A stretch of 64,000 nt of DNA from Geodermatophilus dictyosporus (GCF_900115505.1 NZ_FOWQ01000002.1:62001-126000); one strand, 5' to 3'. Positions 8,083 through 17,515 are shown, counted from the first letter of the stretch. A program made the numbers and translations. The notes: a model not told the origin generated them from the sequence alone.

Positions 8083-9768
8083 ATGTCGCTGCCCGGGTCA
8101 GACACCCCCACCCTGCTGCTCGGCCCCCTGCTGCGGCACGTGGACCCCGTCTCGGCGACCGTCTGGGTCGAGACAGACCGCCCCTGCGACGTGGAGGTCC
8201 TCGGCCGCCGCGCGCGCACCTTCCGCGTCGGCCGGCACTGGTACGCCCTCGTCCTCGTCGAGGGGCTCGAGCCCGGCAGCACCACGCCCTACGAGGTCCG
8301 CCTCGACGGCGTCCGGGTGTGGCCGGAGGAGTCCGCGCCGTTCCCGCCCAGCCGGATCCGCACGCCCGGCCGGCCGGGACCCTTCCGGCTGGCGTTCGGC
8401 TCCTGCCGCTACGCCGCGCCCACGACCGTCGACCTCGCCGACGGCATCCCGCCCGACGCGCTCGACGCCTACTCCGTGCGGGTGGCCGCGATGCCCGAGG
8501 AGGAGTGGCCCGACGCGCTGGTGCTGCTCGGCGACCAGGTCTACGCCGACGAGCTGACGACGGCGACCCGCGACTGGCTCTCCCGCCGCCGCGGCGAGCC
8601 GGTGCCCGAGGACGGGCAGGTGCGCGACCTGGAGGAGTACACCCGCCTCTACGCCGAGTCGTGGAGCGACCCGCAGGTGCGCTGGCTGCTGTCGACCATC
8701 CCGTCGTCCATGGTCTTCGACGACCACGAGATGATCGACGACTGGAACACCTCGGCCGCCTGGCGCGCCCGCGTCACCGCCACCGACTGGTGGGACGAGC
8801 GGATCTCCGGCGGCCTGGTCAGCTACTGGGTCTACCAGCACCTGGGCAACCTCAGCCCCCAGGAGCTGGCCGGCAACGCGACCTGGCAGGCGGTGCGGGC
8901 GCTGCCCGCCGACGCCGACGCCGAGCCGGTGCTGCGCGAGATGGCGCGGGCCGCCGACCGCGACCCCCGCACGGTGCGGTGGAGCTACGTGCGGCACTGG
9001 GGCGAGGCCCGGCTGCTGGTGGTCGACAGCCGGGCCGGGCGGGTGCTCGACGAGCACGCCCGCCGGATGGTCGACGACGAGGAGTTCGCCTGGATCGAGG
9101 CCGCGGTGCGCCAGGCGGTCGAGGACGGCGTCGAGCACCTGCTCGTCGGCACGTCGCTGCCCTGGCTGCTCCCCCACGCCATCGACTCCGTCGAGCGGTG
9201 GGACGAGGCGCTGGCGGTGCGCCACCACGGCCGCCCGCTGGGCCGGCTCGCCGAGGCGCTGCGGCAGGCCGCCGACCTCGAGCACTGGGCCGCGTTCGGG
9301 CACTCCTTCGACCGGCTGACCGCCGCGCTGACGGCGCTGGCCCGCGGGGAGCACGGCCGGGCGCCGTCGACGGCGGTGGTGCTCTCCGGCGACGTCCACC
9401 ACGCCTACGCCGCCGAGGTGGTCTCCCCCGGCGACCTGACCACCCGGGTGCACCAGCTGACGGTCTCCCCGCTGCACAACCAGGCGCCGCACCCCATCCG
9501 GGTGGGCTTCCGCATCGGCTGGAGCCGCTGGGCGCGGCGGCTGACCGGCGCGCTCGCCCGGACCGCGCGGGTGCGGCCGCCCTCGGTGGAGTGGACGAAG
9601 GCCGCCGGGCCCTACTTCGGCAACCAGGTCGGCGAGCTGGTGCTCGAGGGCCGGCAGGCGCGGTTCGTCCTGCACGTCACCGGCACCGACCCCGACGCCG
9701 GCGCGGAGCTGCGGACGGTGCTCGACCTCCCGCTGGCCGACCCGGTCGCAGCGGAGGTGACAGGCTGA
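8083..9768 (+). CDS. PhoD-like metallophosphatase / alkaline phosphatase D family
   Basis: 561 residues from the ATG at 8083 (a GTG at 8065 is also in frame). An N-terminal beta-rich domain (residues 1-100) precedes a calcineurin-like metal core: GSC (106-108), LLGDQVYADE (149-158), VFDDHEMIDDWN (211-222), and near the C-terminus VVLSGDVHHAYAAEV. These match PhoD-type phosphodi/monoesterases. There is no Tat or Sec signal peptide, unlike secreted PhoD, so this is probably a cytoplasmic member of unknown substrate. It is followed 4 bp later by an EEP-family hydrolase, giving a two-gene phosphoesterase unit inserted between ftsY and smc. Confidence 0.85.
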   Translation: MSLPGSDTPTLLLGPLLRHVDPVSATVWVETDRPCDVEVLGRRARTFRVGRHWYALVLVEGLEPGSTTPYEVRLDGVRVWPEESAPFPPSRIRTPGRPGPFRLAFGSCRYAAPTTVDLADGIPPDALDAYSVRVAAMPEEEWPDALVLLGDQVYADELTTATRDWLSRRRGEPVPEDGQVRDLEEYTRLYAESWSDPQVRWLLSTIPSSMVFDDHEMIDDWNTSAAWRARVTATDWWDERISGGLVSYWVYQHLGNLSPQELAGNATWQAVRALPADADAEPVLREMARAADRDPRTVRWSYVRHWGEARLLVVDSRAGRVLDEHARRMVDDEEFAWIEAAVRQAVEDGVEHLLVGTSLPWLLPHAIDSVERWDEALAVRHHGRPLGRLAEALRQAADLEHWAAFGHSFDRLTAALTALARGEHGRAPSTAVVLSGDVHHAYAAEVVSPGDLTTRVHQLTVSPLHNQAPHPIRVGFRIGWSRWARRLTGALARTARVRPPSVEWTKAAGPYFGNQVGELVLEGRQARFVLHVTGTDPDAGAELRTVLDLPLADPVAAEVTG

Positions 9769-9772
9769 CGGG

Positions 9773-10573
9773 GTGACCCGACCAGCGCCCGGTCCCGACC
9801 AGCCGCCGATCCCGGTCCGCCTGGTCACCTTCAACACCCACCACGGGGTGGGCGACGACCGCCGGCACGACCTGCCGCGGCTGGCCACGGTGCTGGCCGC
9901 AGCCGACGCCGACGTCATCTGCCTGCAGGAGGTCGACAGCCACTTCGGCGAGCGCAGCGAGGACGTCGACCAGGCGGTGCTGCTGTCCCGGGCGCTGGAC
10001 ATGCAGCTGGCGTGGGGCCCGGCCATCGACCAGCCGGGCCGCGTCGGGAAGCCGCGCCGCCAGTACGGCAACGCGCTGCTGTCGCGGCTGCCGATCCTCG
10101 TCAGCGACGTCCACCCGCTGCCCGGCGGCGGCGAGCCGCGCAGCGCGTTGCGCACCCTCGTCGAGCTCGACGGCGGCGCGCTGTGGGTCACCACCACGCA
10201 CCTGTCCACCCGGTCGGCGGACGAGCGGGCGGAGCAGGCGGCACTGCTGCGGGACCTGCACACCGAGCCCATGGCCACCGGCGTGGTCGTGGGCGACTTC
10301 AACGCCGGCCCCGACGCCCCGGAGCTGGCGCCGCTGCGGGAGTCCTTCGCCGACGCGTGGACGCTGGCCACCGAGCGCGACGACCAGGCCCGCTGGCGGT
10401 TCTGGCAGCGCCAGGAGGGGCTCACCCACCCCGCGCGCTCGCCGCACGTGCGGATCGACCAGGTCTGGGTGACGCCGGGCATCGCGGTGGCCGGCGCCCG
10501 GGTCCTCGACGGCGGCGGCGCCTCCGACCACCTGCCCCTCGCCGTCGACCTGCTCGTCCCGTCGGGGGTGTGA
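9773..10573 (+). CDS. Endonuclease/exonuclease/phosphatase (EEP) family hydrolase
   Basis: 266 residues with the DNase I/EEP fold motifs in order: VTFNTHHGVG (metal Asn), CLQEVD (catalytic Glu), TTHLSTRS, VVGDFNAGPD (Asp/Asn pair), HVRIDQVWVTPG and ASDHLPLAVDL (catalytic His). No signal peptide. The GTG start lies 4 bp after the PhoD-like gene, so they are probably cotranscribed. The substrate could be a nucleic acid, a phospholipid headgroup or an inositol phosphate; not resolved. Its stop codon forms one end of a 36-bp perfect palindrome shared with the smc stop. Confidence 0.85.
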   Translation: MTRPAPGPDQPPIPVRLVTFNTHHGVGDDRRHDLPRLATVLAAADADVICLQEVDSHFGERSEDVDQAVLLSRALDMQLAWGPAIDQPGRVGKPRRQYGNALLSRLPILVSDVHPLPGGGEPRSALRTLVELDGGALWVTTTHLSTRSADERAEQAALLRDLHTEPMATGVVVGDFNAGPDAPELAPLRESFADAWTLATERDDQARWRFWQRQEGLTHPARSPHVRIDQVWVTPGIAVAGARVLDGGGASDHLPLAVDLLVPSGV

Positions 10574-10606
10574 GGTCGGGCACCTCCGCGGAGGTGCCCG
10601 ACCTCA
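10571..10606. terminator. 36-bp perfect palindrome spanning both convergent stop codons
   Basis: The two 18-nt halves (10571-10588 and 10589-10606) are exact reverse complements with no unpaired loop. The outermost three bases on each side are the TGA stops of the EEP gene (plus) and smc (minus). It is placed to end transcription in both directions. Confidence 0.85.
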
Positions 10607-13600
10607 GACCGGGTCGGGCTCGCGCAGGCGCTGGCTGATGACGCCGGTGATGCCGTCGCCGCGCATGCTGACGCCGTAGAGCGCGTCGGCGATCTCCATC
10701 GTCCGCTTCTGGTGGGTGATGACGATCAGCTGCGAGGTCGCCCGCAGCTGCCCGACCAGGGTGAGCAGCCGGCCGAGGTTGACGTCGTCGAGGGCGGCCT
10801 CCACCTCGTCGAGCACGTAGAACGGGGAGGGCCGGGCGCGGAAGATCGCCACCAGCAGGGCGACGGCGGTCAGCGAGCGCTCGCCGCCGGACAGCAGCGA
10901 CAGCCGCTTGACCTTCTTGCCGGGCGGGCGCGCCTCGATCTCCACGCCGGTGGTGAGCATGTCCTCGGGGTCGGTGAGCAGCAGCCGGCCCTGCCCGCCC
11001 GGGAAGAGCGTGGCGAACACCCCCTCGAACTCCCGCGCCACGTCGGCGAAGGCGGCGGCGAAGACGTCGTGGATCCGCCCGTCGACCTCCCGGACGACGG
11101 TGAGCAGGTCGCGCCGGGTGGCCCGGAGGTCCTCGAGCTGGGTGGCGAGGAAGGTGTGCCGCTCCTCCAGCGCCGCGAACTCCTCCAGCGCCAGCGGGTT
11201 GACCTTGCCCAGCGTGGTCAGGTCGCGCTCGGCCTGGGCGGCCCGCCGCTCCTGGACGGCGCGGTCGTAGGGCACCGGCGCGGGCTCGGGCTCCCCCGCG
11301 GTCTCGGCGGCGACGACCTGCGCCCGCGTCGGCGGGACGGGCGCGGCCGGGCCGTACTCGGCGACCAGCGTGGGCAGGTCCACACCGAACTCCTCGGCGG
11401 CCCGCTCCTCCAGCGCCTCGATGCGCAGGCGCTGCTCGGCGCGGGCCACCTCGTCGCGGTGCACCTCGTCGGTGAGCCGCTCGAGCTCGGCCGTCGCGGC
11501 GCGGACGCGGGTGCGCACCTCGAGCAGCTCGGCCTCGCGGGCGGTGCGCTGCCGGGCGAGCTCGTCGCGCTCGGCGGCCGCGCGGGCGAGCGACCCGGCC
11601 AGCGCGGTCAGCGCCTCCTCGGCACCGGCGCGCACGCGGGCGGCGACCTCGGCGCCGCGGCGGCGGGCCAGCGCGGCGGCTGCGGCGCGCTCACGGGCGG
11701 CCCGCTCCTGGCGGGCCTGGCGGCGCAGCGCCTCGGCGCGGCCGGAGAGCGCGCGGGCCCGCTCCTCGGCGGTGCGCACGGCCAGCCGCGCCTCGGTCTC
11801 GACCTGCCGGGCGGCGGCCACCTCCAGCCGGAGACGATCGCGCTGCTCGGGAGAGGGTTCCTGCTCGACCGGCGCCGCCTCGGCCGCGGCGAGGCGCACC
11901 TCCCGCTCGCCCAGCGCGGCCGCCGACTCCTCCAGCGACCGCTCGGCCCGCCGCAGCGCGGCCGCCGACCGCTCGGCCTCCGCGTCGGCCGAACGCGCGG
12001 CGGCACCGAGCTCGGCGAGCTCGGCGGCCAGCTTAGAGCGGCTGCGGTCGGCGGCCTGCCGGGCGGCGAGCGCGGCGTCGACGTCGGCGGAGCGGGCGCG
12101 GGCGGTCTCCCGCGCGGCGGCCAGCCGGTCGGCCAGCTCGGCGGCGCGCGCGGCGGCGGCGGCGTGCTCGCGCTCGGCCTCGTCGACCCGCGCGCGGACC
12201 TCCAGGTTCGACGGCGCCGCGGCGGCCCCGCCGGAGGCCCGGTCGGCGCCCAGGACGTCGCCGTCGGCGGTGACCGCCCGGACGGAGGGGTGCGCGCTCA
12301 CCAGCGCGGCGGCGGCACCGAGGGTCGGGACGACGGCGACGCGGTCCAGGGCCCGCGCCAGCGCCGGCCGCAGCTCCGCGGGCGCCTCGACCAGGTCGAC
12401 CGCCCAGCGCACGCCCTCGGGCAGGGCCGGCCACCCCTCGCGCGGGAGCGGCTCCGGGCCGCCGGTGACCAGCAGCCCGGCACGGCCGCCCCCGACGTCG
12501 CGCAGGTGCGCCAGTGCGTCGGCGGCCGCGGTGACCCCGGCGACGGCGAGCGCCTCGGCCAGCCCGCCCAGTGCCGCCGCCAGCGGCACCGCGGCGCCGG
12601 GCGCGACGGTGATCCGCTCGGCGACCGGCCCGAGGACGCCGGCCAGCGCGCCCGACGCGCCCGCGGACAGCACCGCGGCGGCACCGTCGGCGGGCGCCAG
12701 GCCCTGCGCGAGGGTGTCGCGGCGGGCGGCCCACGAGGCGCGGTCGCGCTCGGCGGCGCGCTCGGCGTCGGCCAGGTCGGTGACGTCGCGGGCGGCGGCG
12801 GTCCGCGCGGCGACGGCGTCGGAGTGCGCGGTGACCAGCGCGACGTCCTCGTCGTCGGCGTCGGCGGCCCCGGCGCGACGATCGTCGAGCCGGGCCCGTG
12901 CGGCCTCGGCGCGCGCCGCGGCCTCGGCGGCGGCCTGCGCCAGCCGCTCGACCTCGGCCTGCCCGGCGGCGGCGCGCGAGCGGCCGGCGGCGACCTCGCC
13001 GGAGAGCCGGGCCAGCCGCTCGCGGCGGTCGGCCAGGGCGCGGGTGGCGGCCACCCAGGCGCGCTCCTCGGCGGTCAGGGCCTCGTCCAGCTCGGCCCGC
13101 GCCGCGACGGCGGAGGTCAACCGGCCGCGCTCGGCCGCCAGCCCGGCGGCGAGCTCGGCCTCGGTGGCCGCGACCCGGTCGGCCTCGGCCTCGAGCTGCT
13201 CGGGGTCGCGGCCGCCGGTGCCCGCCGGGACGGCCGCGGACAGGTGGCGGTGCCGCTCGGCGGCCAGCTGCGCGACGCCGCGGAACCGCTCGGTCAGCGC
13301 GGAGAGCCGGTACCAGGTGTCCTGCGCCGCCCCCAGCCGCGGCGCGCCGGCAGCCAGCGCCGCGTCCAGCGCGCGCTCCCGGCGGGACACCTCCCCCAGC
13401 TCGGCCTCGACGACGGCGCGCCGGGCACGGGCGGCGGTCTCGTCGGCGACGTCCTTGTCCAGCGCCTCGCGCAGGCCCACGAGGTCGTCGGCGAGCAGGC
13501 GGAGCCGGGCGTCGCGGAGGTCGGCCTGCACGCCGGCGGCGCGGCGGGCGACCTCGGCCTGCCGGCCCAGCGGCTTGAGCTGGCGGCGCAGTTCCGCGGT

Positions 13601-14182
13601 CAGGTCGGCCAGCCGGTCGAGGTTGGCCTGCATCCCGTCGAGCTTGCGGAGCGCCTTCTCCTTGCGCTTGCGGTGCTTGAGGACGCCGGCGGCCTCCTCG
13701 ACGAAGGCACGGCGGTCCTCGGGGCGGCCGGAGAGGACGGCGTCGAGCTGGCCCTGGCCGACGATGACGTGCATCTCGCGGCCGATGCCGGCGTCGCTCA
13801 GCAGCTCCTGGACGTCGAGCAGCCGGACCTTGTCGCCGTTGATCTCGTACTCGCTCTCGCCGGAGCGGTACATCCGGCGGGTCACCGAGACCTCGGTGTA
13901 GTCGATCGGCAGTGCGCCGTCGGCGTTGTCGATGGTGAGCGTCACCTCGGCCCGGCCCAGCGCCGGGCGGCCGGCCGTGCCGGCGAAGATGACGTCCTCC
14001 ATCTTGCCGCCGCGCAGGCTCTTGGCGCCCTGCTCGCCCAGGACCCAGGCGATGGCGTCGACGACGTTGGACTTGCCCGAGCCGTTCGGGCCGACGACGG
14101 CGGTGATGCCGGGCTCGAGGCGCAGCGTCGTGGGGGACGCGAAGGACTTGAAGCCCTTGAGCGTCAGGCTCGAGAGGTGCAC
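10604..14182 (-). CDS. smc: Chromosome segregation ATPase SMC
   Basis: 1192 residues, the usual length. N-terminal Walker A GPNGSGKSN (31-39), long coiled coils rich in Ala/Arg/Glu, a globular hinge around 510-660, a second coiled coil, then the C-terminal ABC signature LLSGGERS (about 1096-1103) and Walker B FYVLDEVEAALDD (about 1121-1133). It compacts and segregates chromosomes with ScpAB, whose genes are not here. The GTG start gives the standard N-terminus MHLSSLTLKGFKSF. The coiled-coil half is extremely GC-rich, which creates very long antisense open frames that are not genes. Confidence 0.97.
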   Translation of the reverse strand: MHLSSLTLKGFKSFASPTTLRLEPGITAVVGPNGSGKSNVVDAIAWVLGEQGAKSLRGGKMEDVIFAGTAGRPALGRAEVTLTIDNADGALPIDYTEVSVTRRMYRSGESEYEINGDKVRLLDVQELLSDAGIGREMHVIVGQGQLDAVLSGRPEDRRAFVEEAAGVLKHRKRKEKALRKLDGMQANLDRLADLTAELRRQLKPLGRQAEVARRAAGVQADLRDARLRLLADDLVGLREALDKDVADETAARARRAVVEAELGEVSRRERALDAALAAGAPRLGAAQDTWYRLSALTERFRGVAQLAAERHRHLSAAVPAGTGGRDPEQLEAEADRVAATEAELAAGLAAERGRLTSAVAARAELDEALTAEERAWVAATRALADRRERLARLSGEVAAGRSRAAAGQAEVERLAQAAAEAAARAEAARARLDDRRAGAADADDEDVALVTAHSDAVAARTAAARDVTDLADAERAAERDRASWAARRDTLAQGLAPADGAAAVLSAGASGALAGVLGPVAERITVAPGAAVPLAAALGGLAEALAVAGVTAAADALAHLRDVGGGRAGLLVTGGPEPLPREGWPALPEGVRWAVDLVEAPAELRPALARALDRVAVVPTLGAAAALVSAHPSVRAVTADGDVLGADRASGGAAAAPSNLEVRARVDEAEREHAAAAARAAELADRLAAARETARARSADVDAALAARQAADRSRSKLAAELAELGAAARSADAEAERSAAALRRAERSLEESAAALGEREVRLAAAEAAPVEQEPSPEQRDRLRLEVAAARQVETEARLAVRTAEERARALSGRAEALRRQARQERAARERAAAAALARRRGAEVAARVRAGAEEALTALAGSLARAAAERDELARQRTAREAELLEVRTRVRAATAELERLTDEVHRDEVARAEQRLRIEALEERAAEEFGVDLPTLVAEYGPAAPVPPTRAQVVAAETAGEPEPAPVPYDRAVQERRAAQAERDLTTLGKVNPLALEEFAALEERHTFLATQLEDLRATRRDLLTVVREVDGRIHDVFAAAFADVAREFEGVFATLFPGGQGRLLLTDPEDMLTTGVEIEARPPGKKVKRLSLLSGGERSLTAVALLVAIFRARPSPFYVLDEVEAALDDVNLGRLLTLVGQLRATSQLIVITHQKRTMEIADALYGVSMRGDGITGVISQRLREPDPV

Positions 14183-14190
14183 TGGAAGGA

Positions 14191-14239
14191 CCCCGTCCCT
14201 CTCACCCTTCGCAGGCTCGGGGTGAGCCTCCGGACGGGG
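14191..14239. terminator. Composite hairpin between the small coiled-coil gene and smc
   Basis: Arms CCCCGTCC (14191-14198) and GGACGGGG (14232-14239), with an inner stem (14201-14207 with 14220-14226) around TTCGCAGGCTC. A member of the recurrent terminator family, here placed just upstream of smc and downstream of the small gene. Confidence 0.65.
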
Positions 14240-14248
14240 CCAGAGGCG

Positions 14249-14440
14249 TTACGCCAGCGCGGGCTCGGCGTTGTCGCCGGCGAGGCTGAGCAGCTCGTGC
14301 GCGATGGCGGCGTCCCGCTGGGCCCGCAGCTCGGTCAGCTCCTGCTCCAGGCGGCGCACCTTGGCCCGCAGCACCGCGTTCTCCTCGAGTACGCGGAGCT
14401 CCGCACCGGACACGACGGAACCGAACAGGGCCTTGGCCAT
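14249..14440 (-). CDS. Small conserved actinobacterial coiled-coil protein
   Basis: 63 residues from the ATG at 14440, which has GAGAGG 10 nt upstream. A longer open frame continues upstream, but its extra N-terminal residues are Arg/Pro/Thr-rich and look non-coding. The protein begins MAKALFGSVVSGAELRVLEE and continues as one charged coiled coil with leucine heptads (about 15-48). Small proteins starting MxKALxGH are, from memory, conserved beside smc in many actinobacteria, with no known function. It is separated from smc by a terminator-like hairpin. Confidence 0.75.
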   Translation of the reverse strand: MAKALFGSVVSGAELRVLEENAVLRAKVRRLEQELTELRAQRDAAIAHELLSLAGDNAEPALA

Positions 14441-14589
14441 GGCGAAACGGCCTCTCACAGCTCGTGGGGGTTGCCCGGCGCCCCGGGAAGTCGGTCGGCG
14501 CGGGCTCGGTACCACCAGGGTGACAGCCCCGGACACGCAGGTCAACGCCAAGGACGCAGTCCTCCCGTGTCGGGCGGATGTCGTCTTCG

Positions 14590-14865
14590 TCACCCCGTGG
14601 TGAACCCGCGACCCCCGCTGACCGGGCGCTCCTCGCGCACCACGCCGGTGACCGCGCCGGGTGCGCGCGGCCCCTCGAGCGCAGCGAGGACGGCGCGCAC
14701 GTCGTCGGCCGGCCCCTCCAGCTCCACCTCGACGCGGCCGTCGGGCAGGTTGCGCGCCCAGCCCGACAGACCGGCGGCGTCGGCCAGGCCGCGGACGAAC
14801 CAGCGGTAACCGACACCCTGCACGTGACCGGAGACCAGCGCGTGCACCCGCACGGCGTCGCTCAC
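14590..14865 (-). CDS. acyP: Acylphosphatase
   Basis: 91 residues, the normal length. The signature [18 protein letters not shown] (phosphate-binding loop with Arg) and [18 protein letters not shown] (catalytic Asn) are both intact. It hydrolyses acyl phosphates such as carbamoyl and acetyl phosphate in the cytoplasm. The GTG start overlaps the mutM stop (GTGA). The 3' end is 150 bp from the start of the small coiled-coil gene. Confidence 0.93.
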   Translation of the reverse strand: MSDAVRVHALVSGHVQGVGYRWFVRGLADAAGLSGWARNLPDGRVEVELEGPADDVRAVLAALEGPRAPGAVTGVVREERPVSGGRGFTTG

Positions 14866-15740
14866 GAGCGGCGCGCTCTCGGACGCGGCTGGCACTGCGG
14901 GCAGCTGTAGCTCGACCGGTTCATGAACGACTCCCGCACGATCGGCGTACCGCAGCGCGGACAGGGCCGGTCCACCTGGCCGTAGACGGCCAGGAAGCGG
15001 GAGAAGTAGCCGCTCTGCCCGTTGACGTCGACGTAGAGCGAGTCGAACGACGTCCCGCCCTGTGCCAGCGCCTCGCCGAGCACGCTGCGCACGCCGTCGA
15101 GCAGGTCGGCGACCTGCGCGCGGGTGAGCCGGTCGGTGGGGCGGGTGCCGTGCAGCCGGGCGCGCCACAGCGCCTCGTCGGCGTAGATGTTGCCGACGCC
15201 GCCCACGAGCGTCTGGTCCAGGAGGGCGCGCTTGACCTCCGTGCGCCGGCGGCGCAGCGCCGCGCTGAAGCCGGACTCGTCGAAGGAGGGGTCGAGCGGG
15301 TCGATCGCGATGTGCGCCACCCGCGGCGGGACGCCGTCGCCGTCCGGCGCGTCCTCCACGGCCAGCCCGCCGAAGGTGCGCTGGTCGACGAAGCGCAGCT
15401 CGCGGCCGCCGTCGGTGAAGGTGAGCCGGGCGCGCAGGTGCGTCTCGTCGGGCTGGGAGGGCTTCTCCACCAGCAGCTGGCCGCTCATGCCCAGGTGGGC
15501 CACCAGCGCCCGCCCCGAGCCGGTGCCGTCGGGCTCGGCCAGCGGCAGCCACAGGTACTTGCCGCGGCGGTGGGCGGCGGTGAGGGTGCGGCCGGTCAGC
15601 GCGGCTCCGAAGTGCTCGGTCCCCTCGAGGTGGCGGCGGACGGCGCGGGGGTGGTGCACCTCGACGGAGGCGACGGTGCGCCCGGCGACCCAGCGCGCCA
15701 GGCCCCGCCGCACCACCTCGACCTCGGGCAGCTCGGGCAC
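14862..15740 (-). CDS. mutM: Formamidopyrimidine-DNA glycosylase (Fpg/MutM)
   Basis: 292 residues. The N-terminus [13 protein letters not shown] supplies the catalytic Pro (after Met removal) and Glu. The lysine of the RRGKYLWL strand, the H2TH region [16 protein letters not shown] and the C-terminal zinc finger CPRCG...CPQC are all present. It excises oxidised purines such as 8-oxoguanine and nicks the strand. It starts 3 bp after the rnc stop and ends overlapped with acyP, as part of the DUF177-rpmF-rnc-mutM-acyP run. Confidence 0.96.
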   Translation of the reverse strand: MPELPEVEVVRRGLARWVAGRTVASVEVHHPRAVRRHLEGTEHFGAALTGRTLTAAHRRGKYLWLPLAEPDGTGSGRALVAHLGMSGQLLVEKPSQPDETHLRARLTFTDGGRELRFVDQRTFGGLAVEDAPDGDGVPPRVAHIAIDPLDPSFDESGFSAALRRRRTEVKRALLDQTLVGGVGNIYADEALWRARLHGTRPTDRLTRAQVADLLDGVRSVLGEALAQGGTSFDSLYVDVNGQSGYFSRFLAVYGQVDRPCPRCGTPIVRESFMNRSSYSCPQCQPRPRARRS

Positions 15741-15743
15741 GGG

Positions 15744-16529
15744 TCAGGCCCCGCCGTCGTCGGCGGTCTCCCGCCCGTTCGACAAGGCGCGCCAGGCGGC
15801 CTCGGCGGCCTCCTGCTCGGCGGCCTTCTTGGTGCGCCCGGTCCCCCGGCCGCGGACGACGTCGGCCAGCGACACCGCCGCGGTGAACACCTTGGCGTGC
15901 GGCGGGCCCTCGTCGGCGACGGCGTAGACCGGTGCGCCCAGGCCGCGGGCGGCGCCGAGCTCCTGGAGGCTGGTCTTCCAGTCCAGGCCCGCGCCGCGGG
16001 TGGCGGCGTCGGCCAGCAGCGGGTCGAACAGGCGGTGCACCAGCCCGCTGGTGACCTCCAGCCCCAGGCCCAGGTGCAGCGCGCCGATCAGCGCCTCGAG
16101 CGCGTCGGCGAGGATGGAGTCCTTCTCGCGGCCGCCGGTGGTCTCCTCGCCGCGGCCGAGCAGCAGGTGCGGGCCCAGGCCGCCGGCGCCCAGCCGGCGG
16201 GCGACGCCGGCCAGCGAGGTCATGTTGACCACCGACGCGCGCAGCTTGGCCAGTCGGCCCTCGGGCAGGCCGGGCTGGCTGCGGTAGAGCTCGTCGGTGA
16301 CGACGAGGCCGAGCACCGAGTCGCCGAGGAACTCCAGGCGCTCGTTGGTGGGCAGTCCGCCGTGCTCGTAGGCGTAGGAGCGGTGCGTCAGCGCCAACGC
16401 CAGCAGGCCGCCGGGCAGCTCGACACCGAGGGCGTCGAGCAGCCAGGCGGCCGCGCGGTCGGCGTGCGCCTGCCCCGCCGGCGAGCCGCCGTCGGGGACG
16501 GCTGCCGTGCGGGGAGCGGCGCTGCCCAC
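15744..16529 (-). CDS. rnc: Ribonuclease III
   Basis: 261 residues from the GTG at 16529, chosen because it falls 10 bp after the rpmF stop; a longer frame would overlap rpmF. The RNase III signature [13 protein letters not shown] (62-74) carries the catalytic acidic residues. A second acidic patch ([15 protein letters not shown]) and a C-terminal double-stranded-RNA-binding domain ([12 protein letters not shown] ... [16 protein letters not shown]) follow. It processes rRNA and structured mRNA. Confidence 0.95.
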   Translation of the reverse strand: MGSAAPRTAAVPDGGSPAGQAHADRAAAWLLDALGVELPGGLLALALTHRSYAYEHGGLPTNERLEFLGDSVLGLVVTDELYRSQPGLPEGRLAKLRASVVNMTSLAGVARRLGAGGLGPHLLLGRGEETTGGREKDSILADALEALIGALHLGLGLEVTSGLVHRLFDPLLADAATRGAGLDWKTSLQELGAARGLGAPVYAVADEGPPHAKVFTAAVSLADVVRGRGTGRTKKAAEQEAAEAAWRALSNGRETADDGGA

Positions 16530-16539
16530 GAGAGGCGGG

Positions 16540-16719
16540 TCAGACCGAGAGGACCTGGCGGCCGGCGTGCTGGCCGCAGTTCGGGCAGGCCTGGTGCGGC
16601 GGCTTGAGCTGACCGCAGGCACGGTTGGGGCAGGGGGTGAGCGTGGGGGCGCTCGCCTTCCACTGCGACCGGCGGGCGCGGGTGTTGGCGCGGGACATCT
16701 TCCGCTTCGGGACGGCCAC
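16540..16719 (-). CDS. rpmF: Ribosomal protein bL32
   Basis: 59 residues beginning [20 protein letters not shown], the standard L32 N-terminus. Four cysteines (C30, C35, C45, C48) form the zinc ribbon; the first pair has C-x4-C spacing instead of the common C-x2-C. GAGGAG lies upstream of the GTG start. It sits between DUF177 and rnc, 2 bp after the DUF177 stop, the usual bacterial arrangement. Confidence 0.95.
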   Translation of the reverse strand: MAVPKRKMSRANTRARRSQWKASAPTLTPCPNRACGQLKPPHQACPNCGQHAGRQVLSV

Positions 16720-16721
16720 GG

Positions 16722-17342
16722 TCAGTTCTCCTCAGGGTCGTCCGGACGGTCGGTGACCGCTCCGGTGGTGAGACGGCCGGCGAGGCCGGCCCAGCGGGGG
16801 TCGACCAGCTCGTGGGAGTGGTCGGCCGGGAGGTCGTCGAGGCGCTGGCCGCAGCCCGAGCACAGGCCCGCGCAGTCCTCGGTGCAGGTGGGCGAGAGCG
16901 GGAGGGCCAGGACGACGGCGTCGCGGACCATCGGCTCGAGGTCGATCCGCTCGCCCTCGACGAGGCGGACCTCGTCCTCCTCGCTCGTGGCCTCCGTCGT
17001 GCTGCCGGGGTAGGCGTAGAGCTCCTGGACGTCGAGCTCGAGCGTGTCCTCGACCGGGTCCAGGCAGCGGGCGCACTGGCCCTCCACCGGCACCTCGACG
17101 TCGCCGGAGACCAGCACACCCTCCATCACCGACTCCAGCCGCAGCCGCAGGTGCACCGGGGCGCCGTCGGGCACGCCGATCAGCTCGAGCCGCCAGCCCG
17201 CGGGTGCCGGGATGGTGCGGTCGAGCTCCTGCATCGAGCCGGCGCGGCGGCCGAGCTCGCGCAGCTCGACGGCCCAGGGGTTGGCGGTGGGACGCCGGGC
17301 GTCGGTGGACGCGGCGCCTGGGCGGTGCGGTGCGGCAGGCAT
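16722..17342 (-). CDS. DUF177/YceD family protein
   Basis: 206 residues. The family region reads [20 protein letters not shown] (CxxC) in the middle and [16 protein letters not shown] later, the cysteine pattern typical of YceD proteins, which are almost always encoded just before rpmF. YceD is linked to 23S rRNA accumulation in bacteria and plants. The acidic C-terminus and Pro/Ala-rich N-terminus vary in the family. A possible -10 (TAGTCT on the minus strand, 17410-17415) lies about 68 bp upstream. Confidence 0.88.
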   Translation of the reverse strand: MPAAPHRPGAASTDARRPTANPWAVELRELGRRAGSMQELDRTIPAPAGWRLELIGVPDGAPVHLRLRLESVMEGVLVSGDVEVPVEGQCARCLDPVEDTLELDVQELYAYPGSTTEATSEEDEVRLVEGERIDLEPMVRDAVVLALPLSPTCTEDCAGLCSGCGQRLDDLPADHSHELVDPRWAGLAGRLTTGAVTDRPDDPEEN

Positions 17343-17461
17343 GTCGGTACTCGCGGGTCGCAGGTGGGAGGGGATCCGGCCGGGGAGGTCACCGGTGGAC
17401 CAGCAACCGAGACTACCCGATCCCGCGGTGGCGCCGTCCGACGCCGGTGACGGACGGGAAC

Positions 17462-17515
17462 GGCCCCTCCGCAGGGGCCCGGGCCGAGCTCGCGAGGCCT
17501 GGGGCGGAGGGGTCC
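17462..17515 (-). terminator. Composite hairpin after sepIVA
   Basis: Outer arms GGCCCCTCCGC (17462-17472) and GCGGAGGGGTCC (17504-17515) enclose a core with GAGCTCGC. It lies 5-58 bp after the sepIVA stop. Member of the recurrent terminator family. Confidence 0.75.

Noticed and set aside
5997-9776. A 1259-codon plus-strand frame
   Set aside because: It crosses cbiO, the membrane protein, ftsY and the PhoD gene in wrong frames; no protein motif.
14441-14593. A longer N-terminus for the small coiled-coil protein
   Set aside because: The ATG at 14440 has a ribosome site and the MAKALFG start; the upstream part overlaps the acyP end and looks non-coding.
10712-14809. A 1365-codon open frame on the plus strand opposite smc
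   Set aside because: It is antisense to a clear SMC protein. GC-rich codon bias makes stops rare on the other strand; its translation is Gly/Gln/Arg/Pro repeats without domains.
16530-16622. A longer N-terminus for RNase III starting at 16622
   Set aside because: It would overlap the end of rpmF in another frame; the added residues are Ser/Arg/Ala-rich and not RNase III-like.
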